Shown here: positions 26,374 to 34,102 of the stretch, piece after piece
Layout of the letters: each line of letters opens with the position of its first letter
Numbering within the stretch: position 1 is the stretch's first letter
DNA from: Capnocytophaga canis
Lineage (GTDB): Bacteria; Bacteroidota; Bacteroidia; Flavobacteriales; Flavobacteriaceae
DNA length: 43,463 nt
Assembly: GCF_000827555.1 (NCBI RefSeq)
Contig: NZ_CDOI01000141.1
Span: 1-43,463 of the forward strand
Direction: 5' to 3'
Program-made: the position numbers and the translations under genes
Notes under the pieces: model-generated
What the model saw: the letters and a program-made list of their open reading frames with translations, nothing else
What the model was told of the DNA's origin: nothing
The model's database searches: none

Positions 26374-27579
26374 ATGAAAAAAAATGCAATGTTAGTTGCT
26401 TGTTTAGCAACATTTTTCGCAGTAAGTTGCGATAAAGAGAATGAAACTCCTGATGCTATGTCAGGTAAAGGAGAAATTTTAATAGAAGCTACGGTAGTAA
26501 ATAATGACCTCTCAGGAAGTGGTTACATCCAATTGTTGGACGATATTTCTCCGAAAACGGTAAGTAATCAGAATGCCTTTCCAATTAGCCCCATCACTCC
26601 TCCCTCTGTGCATAAAAACTGGATATTTACTTTCCCAAGTTTTTTTGGAACGGACGCTTCTGAATTAACCAAATTCGTCCGTGAAGATGGGGTATTGAAA
26701 AAATCGGCTACCATGTCTTTACCTGGGAACTCACAAGCAACACACCTAACTGTCGTAAATGATACCAAGGCTTATTTAGGACTTACAGGCTTAGGTAAAA
26801 TATTTATTTTCAACCCTACAACGATGGTAAAAACAGGTGAAATAGACCTAAACACCTATGGTGACCCCAATCCTGAGCCTTCGGGTATGATTATTCGCGA
26901 CAATTTACTATTCGTAACCTTAGGACAATGGAAAGCAGGAACTTGGCTTCCACAAGAAAAAGCGGTTGAAGTACTGATAATCAACACCCAAACAGATGCC
27001 ATAGAAAAACATATCAAGGAAACAGCCTCAGGATTATCTTTTCCTACCCATCCAGGTGACAGAATCTTGATGGACGAACATAAAAATATTTACCTCGTTT
27101 GTATTGGAGCTTTTGGTCAAGTAGATGGATTTGGAGGAGGATTTTTAAGAATCAAAGCCGGAGAAACTGATATTGACCCTACTTTCTCAATGAAATTTGA
27201 TGACATTACAGTTGCTGATGCTCCTGGGAAAATTTCCTATTTCCTTCCCGCTCGATATATTAAAAACAACATAACCTACGGATATGTGGCTATTAAAGAA
27301 TATACCCCAGACCAACAAATGAGTCCTTTAGCAGTTATGTATGCTCCTGTAAAAGTAGATTTAAGTAGCAAACAAGTAACTCTCATCAAAGGAATACCTG
27401 TTGCCAATGGTTATTCTACAGGAATGGGAATTTATAAAAACAATACATTTTTATTCGGTTCTATTAACCAAACCTCTAAGGGGTTTTACACTTACGACCT
27501 CTCTACGGGTAAAGTAAGTACTGAACCTATCATCAAAGTAGAAGGATTCCCTAAGTTTTTCTATTGGTTTGGAGAATAA
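26374..27579 (+). CDS. DUF4374-like beta-propeller surface lipoprotein (XusB-like)
   Basis: A 401-residue lipoprotein: signal MKKNAMLVACLATFFAVSC with Cys19 lipidated, followed by DKENE. The Lys and acidic residues right after the Cys resemble the surface-export signal described for Capnocytophaga lipoproteins (X-K-(D/E)2). The mature part has repeated blades of a beta-propeller (THLTVVNDTKAYLGLTGLG, GMIIRDNLLFVTLG, VEVLIINTQTDAIEKHIKE, GYSTGMGIYKNNTFLFGSI). DUF4374 proteins such as XusB bind iron-siderophore complexes and pass them to the partner receptor. Here the gene follows the receptor gene in the same direction and is presumably under the same AraC control. Family assignment is from recognised layout, not alignment. 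Confidence 0.7.
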   Translation: MKKNAMLVACLATFFAVSCDKENETPDAMSGKGEILIEATVVNNDLSGSGYIQLLDDISPKTVSNQNAFPISPITPPSVHKNWIFTFPSFFGTDASELTKFVREDGVLKKSATMSLPGNSQATHLTVVNDTKAYLGLTGLGKIFIFNPTTMVKTGEIDLNTYGDPNPEPSGMIIRDNLLFVTLGQWKAGTWLPQEKAVEVLIINTQTDAIEKHIKETASGLSFPTHPGDRILMDEHKNIYLVCIGAFGQVDGFGGGFLRIKAGETDIDPTFSMKFDDITVADAPGKISYFLPARYIKNNITYGYVAIKEYTPDQQMSPLAVMYAPVKVDLSSKQVTLIKGIPVANGYSTGMGIYKNNTFLFGSINQTSKGFYTYDLSTGKVSTEPIIKVEGFPKFFYWFGE

Positions 27580-27726
27580 ATATCTTGCCCATGTACAGAT
27601 AAAGTCTGTAAGGCTTAAGAATTTATACGTTTAGAATCATCGACAATTTCATAAATTTTTCACAGACATGAATATTTTCTATAAAACTGTGGGAATTACA
27701 ACATCGAAAAGCAATATTCTGACACC

Positions 27727-28056
27727 TTAAATATCCTTTTTCAGAAATGCAAACCGTTTCCGACTGTTTAAATAATTGAGATTGTCTTGATTATGGTAAG
27801 CTTCTCGCTCAAAAATGATGTTGTGGTATGCCTTTTGCCAATTTCGGTATTTGATATATTTAAAAAGAAAATCAAGTACGTACCACAGATAAAAGAAGAC
27901 TACCAATAGTTCTTTTTGTTGTTGGAGGTGTATTTTTTCGTGATTCAAAAACTGTGGATCGTTTAAACACTCCTTTCTGGATACGAATACAAAAGGAAAC
28001 AGAGTTATCCCTGAGTATCCTTTGGGAACAAGAAGACGATTAACAATGAATTTCAT
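27727..28056 (-). CDS. Small membrane protein with HExxH motif, unknown function
   Basis: A 109-residue protein. After a short N-terminal part comes NHEKIHLQQQKELLVV: His39-Glu40-x2-His43 is an HExxH zinc site. The hydrophobic segment VVFFYLWYVLDFLFKYI follows, then FEREAYHN with Glu83/Glu85 as possible third ligand. The pattern is that of a minimal gluzincin-type metalloprotease, and similar short proteins are widespread in Bacteroidota without a known role. It lies downstream of the ferredoxin gene, beyond a hairpin. It may be a protease or a fold that kept the zinc site. Confidence 0.7.
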   Translation of the reverse strand: MKFIVNRLLVPKGYSGITLFPFVFVSRKECLNDPQFLNHEKIHLQQQKELLVVFFYLWYVLDFLFKYIKYRNWQKAYHNIIFEREAYHNQDNLNYLNSRKRFAFLKKDI

Positions 28057-28070
28057 AGGCTTTAATAAAG

Positions 28071-28096
28071 AAGGCTATCGCAAAATCGATAGCCTT
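28071..28096 (-). terminator. Terminator after the ferredoxin gene
   Basis: A perfect 10-bp stem AAGGCTATCG/CGATAGCCTT with a 6-base loop, between the ferredoxin stop and the small HExxH gene. On the minus strand it is followed by CTTTATT, on the plus strand by TTTG. Confidence 0.75.
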
Positions 28097-28106
28097 TTTG
28101 TATTTT

Positions 28107-28457
28107 TTACTCATTGTGTAAAAATTTCTTTTTTGCAGTGAGTTCCTCTTGAGTTTCCTTATTATCTTCATCTGGAACACAACAATCCACGGGACAAACT
28201 GCCGCACACTGTGGTTCTTCGTGAAAACCAATACATTCGGTACATTTATCCACTACGATAAAATAGAAATCATCGCTCACGGGTTGTTGTACTTCATCCG
28301 CATCGACCTGCTTTCCGTTTGGCAAAACCACCCCTCCACTGAGTGCAGTTCCGTCACTGTAACGCCAATCATCAGCTCCTTCATAAATGGCATTATTGGG
28401 ACATTCAGGCTCACAAGCTCCACAATTTATGCAATCCTCTGTAATCTTAATGGCCAT
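28107..28457 (-). CDS. Ferredoxin with two [4Fe-4S] clusters
   Basis: A 116-residue cytoplasmic electron carrier. The first cluster motif is CINCGACEPECP near residue 9. The second is CTECIGFHEEPQCAAVCP, which carries the extended spacer typical of the Bacteroidota 2[4Fe-4S] ferredoxins. An acidic tail with DCCVPDEDNKE follows. ATG 28457 (MAIKITEDC) is chosen; a 7-residue upstream extension runs towards the promoter. Electron partners are not encoded nearby, although the adjacent E2 gene is co-directional. Confidence 0.92.
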   Translation of the reverse strand: MAIKITEDCINCGACEPECPNNAIYEGADDWRYSDGTALSGGVVLPNGKQVDADEVQQPVSDDFYFIVVDKCTECIGFHEEPQCAAVCPVDCCVPDEDNKETQEELTAKKKFLHNE

Positions 28458-28488
28458 AGATTTACCTATTAAATTCAAAAACTAGGGG

Positions 28489-28496
28489 CAAAGATA
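28489..28496 (-). promoter_or_regulatory. -7 element for the ferredoxin gene
   Basis: Minus-strand TATCTTTG followed by CC, 31 bases before the ATG at 28457. No TTG at -33. Confidence 0.5.
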
Positions 28497-28553
28497 CATA
28501 TTTTCTATATCTCTCACGCTCATTTTTTGAAATTTAGAATGGTTTCAAATTGA

Positions 28554-29840
28554 TTAAATGTCTCGATTCATATCCCAATTTTCGAGATATTCGCCTACAC
28601 GTTGCACAAACATACCTCCCAAAGCTCCATTGACAACCCGATGGTCATAGCTATGCGAAAGCATCATTTTATAACGAATACCTATCACATCTCCCTCGGG
28701 CGTTTCAATAACTGCAGGTGTTTTCCGAATAGCTCCAATTGCCAAAATTCCGACTTGAGGTTGGTTGATAATCGGTGTTCCGAAAACATTACCAAACGAC
28801 CCGATATTGGTCACGGTATAGGTTCCGTCTTTGATTTCATCTGGCTTTAACTGATTGGCTCTTGCACGTTTTGCTAAATCATTGACTACTTTAGTCATTC
28901 CTCGTAAATTCAACTGATCAGCGTTTTTGATTACTGGAACAATGAGGTTTCCATCAGGCAATGCAGTAGCCATACCAATATTAATATTTTTTTTCTTAAT
29001 AATGGTCGTCCCTTCTAATGAAATATTCATCATCGGATAGTCTTTCAAAGCTTTAGCAACAGCTTCCATAAAGATAGGGGTAAACGTAAATTTCTCTCCT
29101 TCTTGGGCTTCAAATGCTTTTTTGACTTTATTACGCCAATTCCAGATACGGGTAACATCCACCTCTGTAAAACTCTGAACATGAGGTGAAGTGTGTTTAC
29201 TATGTACCATATGCTCGGCGATGAGTTTGCCCATACGCGACATCTCAATGCGTTCGTCTCCTTTTTGGAAAGATGTCGCCTTTACCTCTGCCACCTTGTT
29301 TTGAGGCAACTCAGCAGACCTATTTACTGTTTGTTTCTCCCGATTTTCTAAGTAGGATAGCATATCGTTTTTAGTTACCCGATTATCTGCTCCTGTGCCT
29401 TTGATTTGATCAAGCTCTTGCAGTGAAATTCCTTCCTTTTGAGCGATACTTTTCACCAAAGGAGAATAAAATCTATCTGATTTTAAACCACTTACAACAA
29501 CATCTGTTTTAGTCACATTCTGCTGTAATTGTTCAATTTCTTTTTCTATAACTTTAGCAGTGGTCTCAACCGTAGGTGTAGCAACAGCTTCTGCTGAAGC
29601 CTCCGTTTCGATGATTGCCATAACCTCACCAATTTTCACGACTTGGTCAACTTCAAAACGCAATTCAACGACTACTCCCGACACTTCCGAAGGCACTTCA
29701 GAATCGACTTTATCTGTAGCAACTTCCACAATTCCTTCATCGACCTCGACTGTATCTCCTACTTTTTTTAACCAATTCGTTACAATCGCCTCTGCAACAC
29801 TCTCCCCCATTTGAGGTAGTTTTAATTCGTATTTAGCCAT
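28554..29840 (-). CDS. 2-oxoacid dehydrogenase complex E2 component (dihydrolipoamide acyltransferase)
   Basis: A 428-residue E2 subunit that moves the acyl group from lipoate to CoA. The lipoyl domain spans residues 1-80 with the lipoylated Lys44 in VEVATDKVDSEVPSE. A linker leads to the E3/E1-binding domain (FYSPLVKSIAQKEGISLQEL to RVTKNDMLSYL), then the catalytic domain with SFGNVFGTPIINQPQVGILA. The active-site motif reads SYDHRVVNGALGG: the His is present, but the usual Asp of HxxxDG is Asn. Overall it resembles the branched-chain type (BkdB). No E1 or E3 gene is adjacent in the window. Which 2-oxoacid is used cannot be told. Confidence 0.9.
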   Translation of the reverse strand: MAKYELKLPQMGESVAEAIVTNWLKKVGDTVEVDEGIVEVATDKVDSEVPSEVSGVVVELRFEVDQVVKIGEVMAIIETEASAEAVATPTVETTAKVIEKEIEQLQQNVTKTDVVVSGLKSDRFYSPLVKSIAQKEGISLQELDQIKGTGADNRVTKNDMLSYLENREKQTVNRSAELPQNKVAEVKATSFQKGDERIEMSRMGKLIAEHMVHSKHTSPHVQSFTEVDVTRIWNWRNKVKKAFEAQEGEKFTFTPIFMEAVAKALKDYPMMNISLEGTTIIKKKNINIGMATALPDGNLIVPVIKNADQLNLRGMTKVVNDLAKRARANQLKPDEIKDGTYTVTNIGSFGNVFGTPIINQPQVGILAIGAIRKTPAVIETPEGDVIGIRYKMMLSHSYDHRVVNGALGGMFVQRVGEYLENWDMNRDI

Positions 29841-30042
29841 TTCTTGTTCTTTATTTAAAATTTAAAGATTCTTTTTTTATTTGTCGTTCAAAATATTTTT
29901 CACAAGTACCTCGACTTTCGAAAAAAAACAATCATAAAACCAAGGAGTTTAAAGAAGTAGCAAAGCCCAAATCCTATCTATTTACCTTCAAGAAATATCC
30001 TTTTCAAAAATAAACCGACTGACTCTCTACAATCCTTAATTT

Positions 30043-30660
30043 TTACCCTTTCAGAGCTAATTCGAACGGAATTCGTTGAGTTATACTCCGTCCCAAAGTA
30101 ACCTCATCGGCATACTCCAACTCTCCCCCAACGGAAATTCCACGAGCTATAGTGGATATCACCACATCGTACTGTTCAATTTGTTTATAAATATAAAAAT
30201 TTGTGGTATCACCTTCCATAGTGTTACTCAGTGCAAAAATAAGTTCTTTAATCTTACCCGATGCTACCTTTTCGACTAATGACTGAATGTGTAAACTTGA
30301 CGGAGCTACGCCATCAATAGGAGAAATTTTCCCTCCCAAAACATGATATTGCCCAAAAAATTGCCCCGTATTTTCAATCGCAATCACATCTCTAAAATCT
30401 TCTACTACACATACAATACCGTTTTCCCTGCTCGAATTGTTACATATGTCACAGATTTCTACATCAGAAATATTATGGCATTTTTTACAGTACTGAATCT
30501 GTGTTCGCAAATTAATCAAAGCTGATGCCAACCTAGCAGATTGCTCCTCAGGTTGTTTTAACAGATGTAAAGCTAACCGCAAAGCAGTTCGCTTTCCTAT
30601 TGTAGGAAGTTGCGATATCTCATACACCGCATTTTCTAAAATTTTTGACGAAAATTCCAT
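30043..30660 (-). CDS. recR: Recombination protein RecR
   Basis: A 205-residue DNA-binding protein of the RecFOR pathway. The helix-hairpin-helix is [20 protein letters not shown], the Cys4 zinc finger is [19 protein letters not shown], the Toprim domain begins [19 protein letters not shown], and the C-terminal Walker-like part has [20 protein letters not shown]. Family length. The minus-strand -7 element TATCTTTG lies at 30665-30672, only four bases before the ATG, so the mRNA may have almost no leader. Confidence 0.97.
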   Translation of the reverse strand: MEFSSKILENAVYEISQLPTIGKRTALRLALHLLKQPEEQSARLASALINLRTQIQYCKKCHNISDVEICDICNNSSRENGIVCVVEDFRDVIAIENTGQFFGQYHVLGGKISPIDGVAPSSLHIQSLVEKVASGKIKELIFALSNTMEGDTTNFYIYKQIEQYDVVISTIARGISVGGELEYADEVTLGRSITQRIPFELALKG

Positions 30661-30664
30661 ACCG

Positions 30665-30672
30665 CAAAGATA
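30665..30672 (-). promoter_or_regulatory. -7 element immediately before recR
   Basis: Minus-strand TATCTTTG followed by C, four bases before the recR ATG. Transcription would start at or inside the first codons. Confidence 0.4.
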
Positions 30673-30745
30673 TGAAAAAAGTTTTGAGCTTTGCCTTTTT
30701 AAAAATATTTCTTACAAAAAAACATGCTATGTCATTTCTATGTAG

Positions 30746-30753
30746 TATCTTTG
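30746..30753 (+). promoter_or_regulatory. -7 element for the pseudouridine synthase gene
   Basis: TATCTTTG followed by C, 107 bases before the ATG at 30861; this implies an unusually long leader of roughly 100 bases. -33 TTG absent. Confidence 0.45.
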
Positions 30754-30860
30754 CACATTCAAAAGTTTTATAGTGATATAAAGCCTTTGTAATACATTAC
30801 GGTTTCGAACGCTTTCTGGTTCTAAAACATAAAATACATCATTAAATAAATAGAGAATTT

Positions 30861-32003
30861 ATGGAAAAAAAATATTCCAGTAACAACACTAACTCACAAC
30901 GTAGCAATAATTCTTACAAAAAGAGAGAATATTCAAACAACTCATTCCAAAAGAAAGAATATGGAAACTCGGAACGCTCTTCTGACAAACCTTACTACAC
31001 TAAAAAAGAGTATGGATCATCGGAGCGTACTTACAACAAAAAAGAATACAATTCAGACCGAACTAAAACAAACAGCGGTTTCAAAAAATCGTACAATCCA
31101 AACTTCAAAGACACCTCCAACGAAGGGGGATACAGAAAACCGTACAATCCAAATTTCAAAGATGCTTCCAACGAAGGGGGGTACAAAAAATCCTACAATC
31201 CGAATTTCAAAAGAAACAACAGTTATAAGAAACCGTTTATCAAAAAAAATTACAACACCGAGATTGAACAACAGGACAACACTCCAGAAACTGGGGAGAT
31301 ACGCCTGAATAAATATATCGCCAATGCAGGAATCTGTTCTCGTCGAAATGCTGATATCTACATTGCTGCGGGAAACGTGGAGGTAAACGGACAGGTAATG
31401 ACTACATTAGGATATCGTGTACAACCTACCGATGTAGTAAAATTCGACGGAAAAGTGATTTCTTCGGAAAAGAAAGAATACATTTTATTAAACAAACCAA
31501 AAGGATTTATCACCACTACAAGTGACGAAAAAGGTCGTAAAACTGTGATGGATTTAGTTGCCAATGCTACTACGGCTCGTATTCTGCCTGTTGGACGTTT
31601 GGACAGACCTACCACAGGACTTTTATTACTAACTAATGACGGTGATTTAGCAAAAAAATTAACACATCCAACACATGGTGTACGAAAAATATATCACGTG
31701 GTTCTTGACCGTAAGTTAGACTACAAAGATTTTATAAAAATTGAAGAGGGAATTGAACTTGAGGATGGGTTTATTCAAGTAGATGAAATCAGCTATGTGA
31801 ACGACAAACCTAAAAATGAAATAGGTGTTAAAATTCACAGCGGAAGAAACCGTATTGTCCGTCGTATTTTCGAACATCTGGGGTATGAAATTGAAAAATT
31901 AGACCGCGTTGTGTTCGCTGGACTTACTAAAAAAGACCTTCCTCGGGGACATTGGCGAAAATTGACTCAACAGGAAATTATTAATTTAAGAAATATAAAG
32001 TAA
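30861..32003 (+). CDS. RluB/RsuA-family rRNA pseudouridine synthase with long repetitive N-terminal tail
   Basis: A 380-residue enzyme that makes pseudouridine in rRNA. The first ~135 residues are a disordered basic, Asn/Tyr/Lys-rich tail with KKEY units and two full 17-residue repeats beginning YNPNFKD (residues 78-94 and 95-111, with a partial third). Then come an S4 RNA-binding domain (LNKYIANAGICSRRNADIYI) and the catalytic domain with LPVGRLDRPTTGLLLLTNDG, whose Asp is the catalytic residue, and SGRNRIVRRIFEHLGYE. The C-terminal two thirds match the standard ~240-residue RluB/RsuA length, so the tail is an added part. Such tails occur on several RNA-binding proteins of Bacteroidota. Confidence 0.9.
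   Translation: MEKKYSSNNTNSQRSNNSYKKREYSNNSFQKKEYGNSERSSDKPYYTKKEYGSSERTYNKKEYNSDRTKTNSGFKKSYNPNFKDTSNEGGYRKPYNPNFKDASNEGGYKKSYNPNFKRNNSYKKPFIKKNYNTEIEQQDNTPETGEIRLNKYIANAGICSRRNADIYIAAGNVEVNGQVMTTLGYRVQPTDVVKFDGKVISSEKKEYILLNKPKGFITTTSDEKGRKTVMDLVANATTARILPVGRLDRPTTGLLLLTNDGDLAKKLTHPTHGVRKIYHVVLDRKLDYKDFIKIEEGIELEDGFIQVDEISYVNDKPKNEIGVKIHSGRNRIVRRIFEHLGYEIEKLDRVVFAGLTKKDLPRGHWRKLTQQEIINLRNIK
31092..31213 (+). repeat. 51-bp tandem repeat inside the pseudouridine synthase gene
   Basis: A 51-bp unit starting TACAATCC begins at 31092, 31143 and 31194 (last copy partial). It encodes the 17-residue units of the N-terminal tail. Copies differ at a few bases and the length keeps the frame. Confidence 0.85.
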
Positions 32004-32024
32004 ACATACTTATTAAAAAAATAA

Positions 32025-32136
32025 AACCCTCAAATTTTTATCATACCATTTTTGAAGTAATCATCAGATACTTAAACTTAAAAGACATTCAATTTACAGT
32101 TTTGAGATATCTGGCATCCATGAAAATTTGAGGGTT
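32025..32136. repeat. 14-bp perfect inverted repeat with 84-bp interior
   Basis: AACCCTCAAATTTT (32025-32038) and its exact complement (32123-32136) face each other at the boundary between the pseudouridine synthase gene and the menB-fragment island. It may fold as a terminator of both convergent units, but the loop is long for that. No target-site duplication is evident. Confidence 0.6.
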
Positions 32137-32144
32137 CTCTCTAT

Positions 32145-32354
32145 CTACAAAATCCACTGATTCTCGCCAAAGTCAGGTTTGCGTTTTTGTAAAAAGGCGT
32201 TGCGTCCTTCTTTGGCTTCGTCGGTCATATAGGCAAGGCGAGTGGCTTCTACTGCGAAAACTTGTTGCCCTACCATTCTGTCGTCGGTGAGGTTTATCGA
32301 AAATTTCAGCATACGGATAGAAGTTAGAGATTTAGCAAGGATTTCCCAAGCCAC
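32145..32354 (-). pseudogene. Truncated duplicate of the menB 3' end
   Basis: This 69-codon frame equals the last ~65 residues of MenB (TSIRMLKFSINLTDD, VEATRLAYMTDEAKEGRN, KRKPDFGENQWIL) but lacks everything before. At DNA level 32151-32345 aligns without gaps to 35484-35678 of intact menB with about 20 mismatches in 195 bases by hand count. It begins three bases after the stop of the SUKH gene, with GTG as the only nearby start, so it is not an independent enzyme. It has the same orientation as menB. Confidence 0.9.
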
Positions 32355-32357
32355 ATT

Positions 32358-33068
32358 TTAAGCATACAAATCTTCCACTTTGGCGATTTTGCATTTGTCC
32401 AAAAACTCACTGAACGAATTGGCAACTTTTACAAAAACAGCCTTTTTCAGTTCGTTGATAATAGTTGTATCTTGCGGATTATCTTCGTCAAGATTGTACA
32501 AATCTTCATCGGATAACCCATACTTTTCCACTACTTTATCACTTGCTTTTTGATAAAAATCACCGTGAAAAAGTGCAGGGTGGTCGCACATTCCATAGTA
32601 ATAATACACTGCACCATAGTCTTGTTTGTCAAGTGATAAACATAACATATCAGCAGCATCAGGATGCTCACATTTACCGATAGACATCATCTTATCTGGT
32701 AAAACATCAAAATCGTATTTTGAATGTACGTTTGATAAAATGAGTTCTGGCAAATTCCAATCCTCCACTCCATTTCCGTTCATATCTTCTTCCAACCAAA
32801 CAGCAAAAAACGATACCAAAGTGGGCGTTACAGGTCTATTATTATCTTTGCTCCATTTTAAAGGTGTATTAAAAACGATTTCGTGTGTATGCTTAAAAGT
32901 ATCGCTATCATCAACAAAGCCAGGCGAAACATAACCACCATTGTTTTTAAGTAAAAAGTTTTTGTAATCACTTGGAATATTTTTATAATCAAATTTCTCG
33001 GCTAAAATTCGTTCTACTTTTTTTAGCAATTCATCGTTTAATTTTGGAAAAGATTTTTTTAGTTCCAT
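32358..33068 (-). CDS. SMI1/KNR4 (SUKH) family protein, probable orphan immunity protein
   Basis: A 236-residue cytoplasmic protein. The N-terminal ~160 residues have the SUKH pattern: a helix, then IPSDYKNFLLKNNGGYVSPG and later the VSFFAVWLEEDMN strand, then MMSIGKCEHPDAADMLCLSL and YGAVYYYYGMCDHPALF. SUKH proteins neutralise polymorphic toxin domains in established systems. No toxin gene is adjacent, so this is an orphan immunity gene. It is bracketed by two pieces of the menB 3' end, in the same direction as menB. The C-terminal ~60 residues (NELKKAVFVKVANSFSEFL) are helical, as often seen in longer SUKH proteins. Confidence 0.8.
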   Translation of the reverse strand: MELKKSFPKLNDELLKKVERILAEKFDYKNIPSDYKNFLLKNNGGYVSPGFVDDSDTFKHTHEIVFNTPLKWSKDNNRPVTPTLVSFFAVWLEEDMNGNGVEDWNLPELILSNVHSKYDFDVLPDKMMSIGKCEHPDAADMLCLSLDKQDYGAVYYYYGMCDHPALFHGDFYQKASDKVVEKYGLSDEDLYNLDEDNPQDTTIINELKKAVFVKVANSFSEFLDKCKIAKVEDLYA

Positions 33069-33140
33069 ATAAATTCACTTTATATTTTTTTAAATGGTGG
33101 TTGTAAGGACAGGTAATTATTAACCATTGCCCCCTACGAA

Positions 33141-33171
33141 ATCCACTGATTCTCCCCGAAGTCAGGTTTTG
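33141..33171 (-). repeat. Short copy of the menB 3' terminus
   Basis: This 31-bp stretch matches the end of menB at 35484-35514 with one mismatch. On the minus strand it encodes the final KPDFGENQWIS of MenB, and a TAG stop follows at once. Same orientation as menB and as the longer copy at 32151-32345. Confidence 0.85.
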
Positions 33172-33186
33172 GGTTTTACAAATCAC

Positions 33187-33903
33187 CTATCTTTTCACTA
33201 CAATACCCAATGCTTCCAGGATTTGGTCGTCTTGGAAGAGAACTTTGGCATACGCCACCAGCTCGGTATAGCTAGGGTAAAGTTTGTCCAACGCTTCATC
33301 GCGGATTTCAGTAGCTTTTTGGGCTTCGCCAGCCTCTTTTTTCTGATTTTCTTTTAAGGTAGATAGCTCCTGCAAAGCCGTTTTTTGAGTCTCCAAGTTG
33401 GTTTGTGTGATGTTGATAGTACCTACTTTTGCCAAGAAGTCCGAATTGCCCAACAGTTGTCCATAGAAATTGCTTACCTGCTGATGCCAAGAAGCATAGG
33501 CATATTTTCTTTCCCCTGCGAACTCTAATGTTTTGGCTGCTAAAGTATCTCCTTTAAATAAAATTTTACAGAACGATAAATGACGAATGTAAAGTTCATT
33601 GATTTGTTTTCTTTTGGCATCAAATTTTTCCGTTTCGGCATACTGCTCGGCGTATTCTTTCTTTTGGTTTTGAGCCAATTGTTCCAGTTCGGCTACCTTT
33701 TTTAGGTAGTCATTAAGCTTCTCTTCGGTATAACCCAAAGTTTGCAATTGTGGTAAGATTTCGGGGAGTTTGGCATTAGAAAACACCAGTTTCATTTGCT
33801 GAATCTTCGCATCGGCATTCATATACTGGCTCTTGGTGGCTTTTTTCGGCTGGTTTGCCGTAGCATTTCCCTCTGTGGTCTTTTTGTTTTCGTTTTCGTT
33901 CAT
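33187..33903 (-). CDS. Coiled-coil protein of unknown function in the menB island
   Basis: A 238-residue soluble protein, not recognised. It starts with a low-complexity polar tail (NENENKKTTEGNATANQ) and is otherwise almost entirely helical. Heptad-like stretches include EKLNDYLKKVAELEQLAQNQ and ETQKTALQELSTLKENQ. Two segments look internally related: FCKILFKGDTLAAKTLEFAG and YAKVLFQDDQILEALGIV. This suggests a duplicated helical unit. The base composition is richer in G+C than the SUKH gene beside it. It is read in the same direction as menB; the 21-bp repeat array lies just upstream of its start. Confidence 0.65.
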   Translation of the reverse strand: MNENENKKTTEGNATANQPKKATKSQYMNADAKIQQMKLVFSNAKLPEILPQLQTLGYTEEKLNDYLKKVAELEQLAQNQKKEYAEQYAETEKFDAKRKQINELYIRHLSFCKILFKGDTLAAKTLEFAGERKYAYASWHQQVSNFYGQLLGNSDFLAKVGTINITQTNLETQKTALQELSTLKENQKKEAGEAQKATEIRDEALDKLYPSYTELVAYAKVLFQDDQILEALGIVVKR

Positions 33904-33977
33904 AATAAAATGGATTTAGTTAATGATAAAATTATATTAAGTGGTTATTTTTTGAATATTGGTCTTACAAAAATAGG

Positions 33978-34061
33978 TTTTCGGCACTGAAAAATGAGTT
34001 TTGGTCATCAAAAAATGATATTCGGTCAGTCAAAAATGGATTTCGGTCAGCGAAAATTGAT
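33978..34061. repeat. Four tandem 21-bp degenerate repeats
   Basis: Units start at 33978, 33999, 34020 and 34041. The common form is TTTCGGTCAGTGAAAAATGGA with several changes per copy. Each contains a short self-complementary pair (TTCG...CGAA type). On the plus strand the 21-bp period equals seven codons and stays open in one frame through the array. They sit between the two accessory genes of the menB island. Confidence 0.75.
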
Positions 34062-34102
34062 TTTTATAGATTATTTTTACTTTCTGATAACATCACACTT
34101 AT

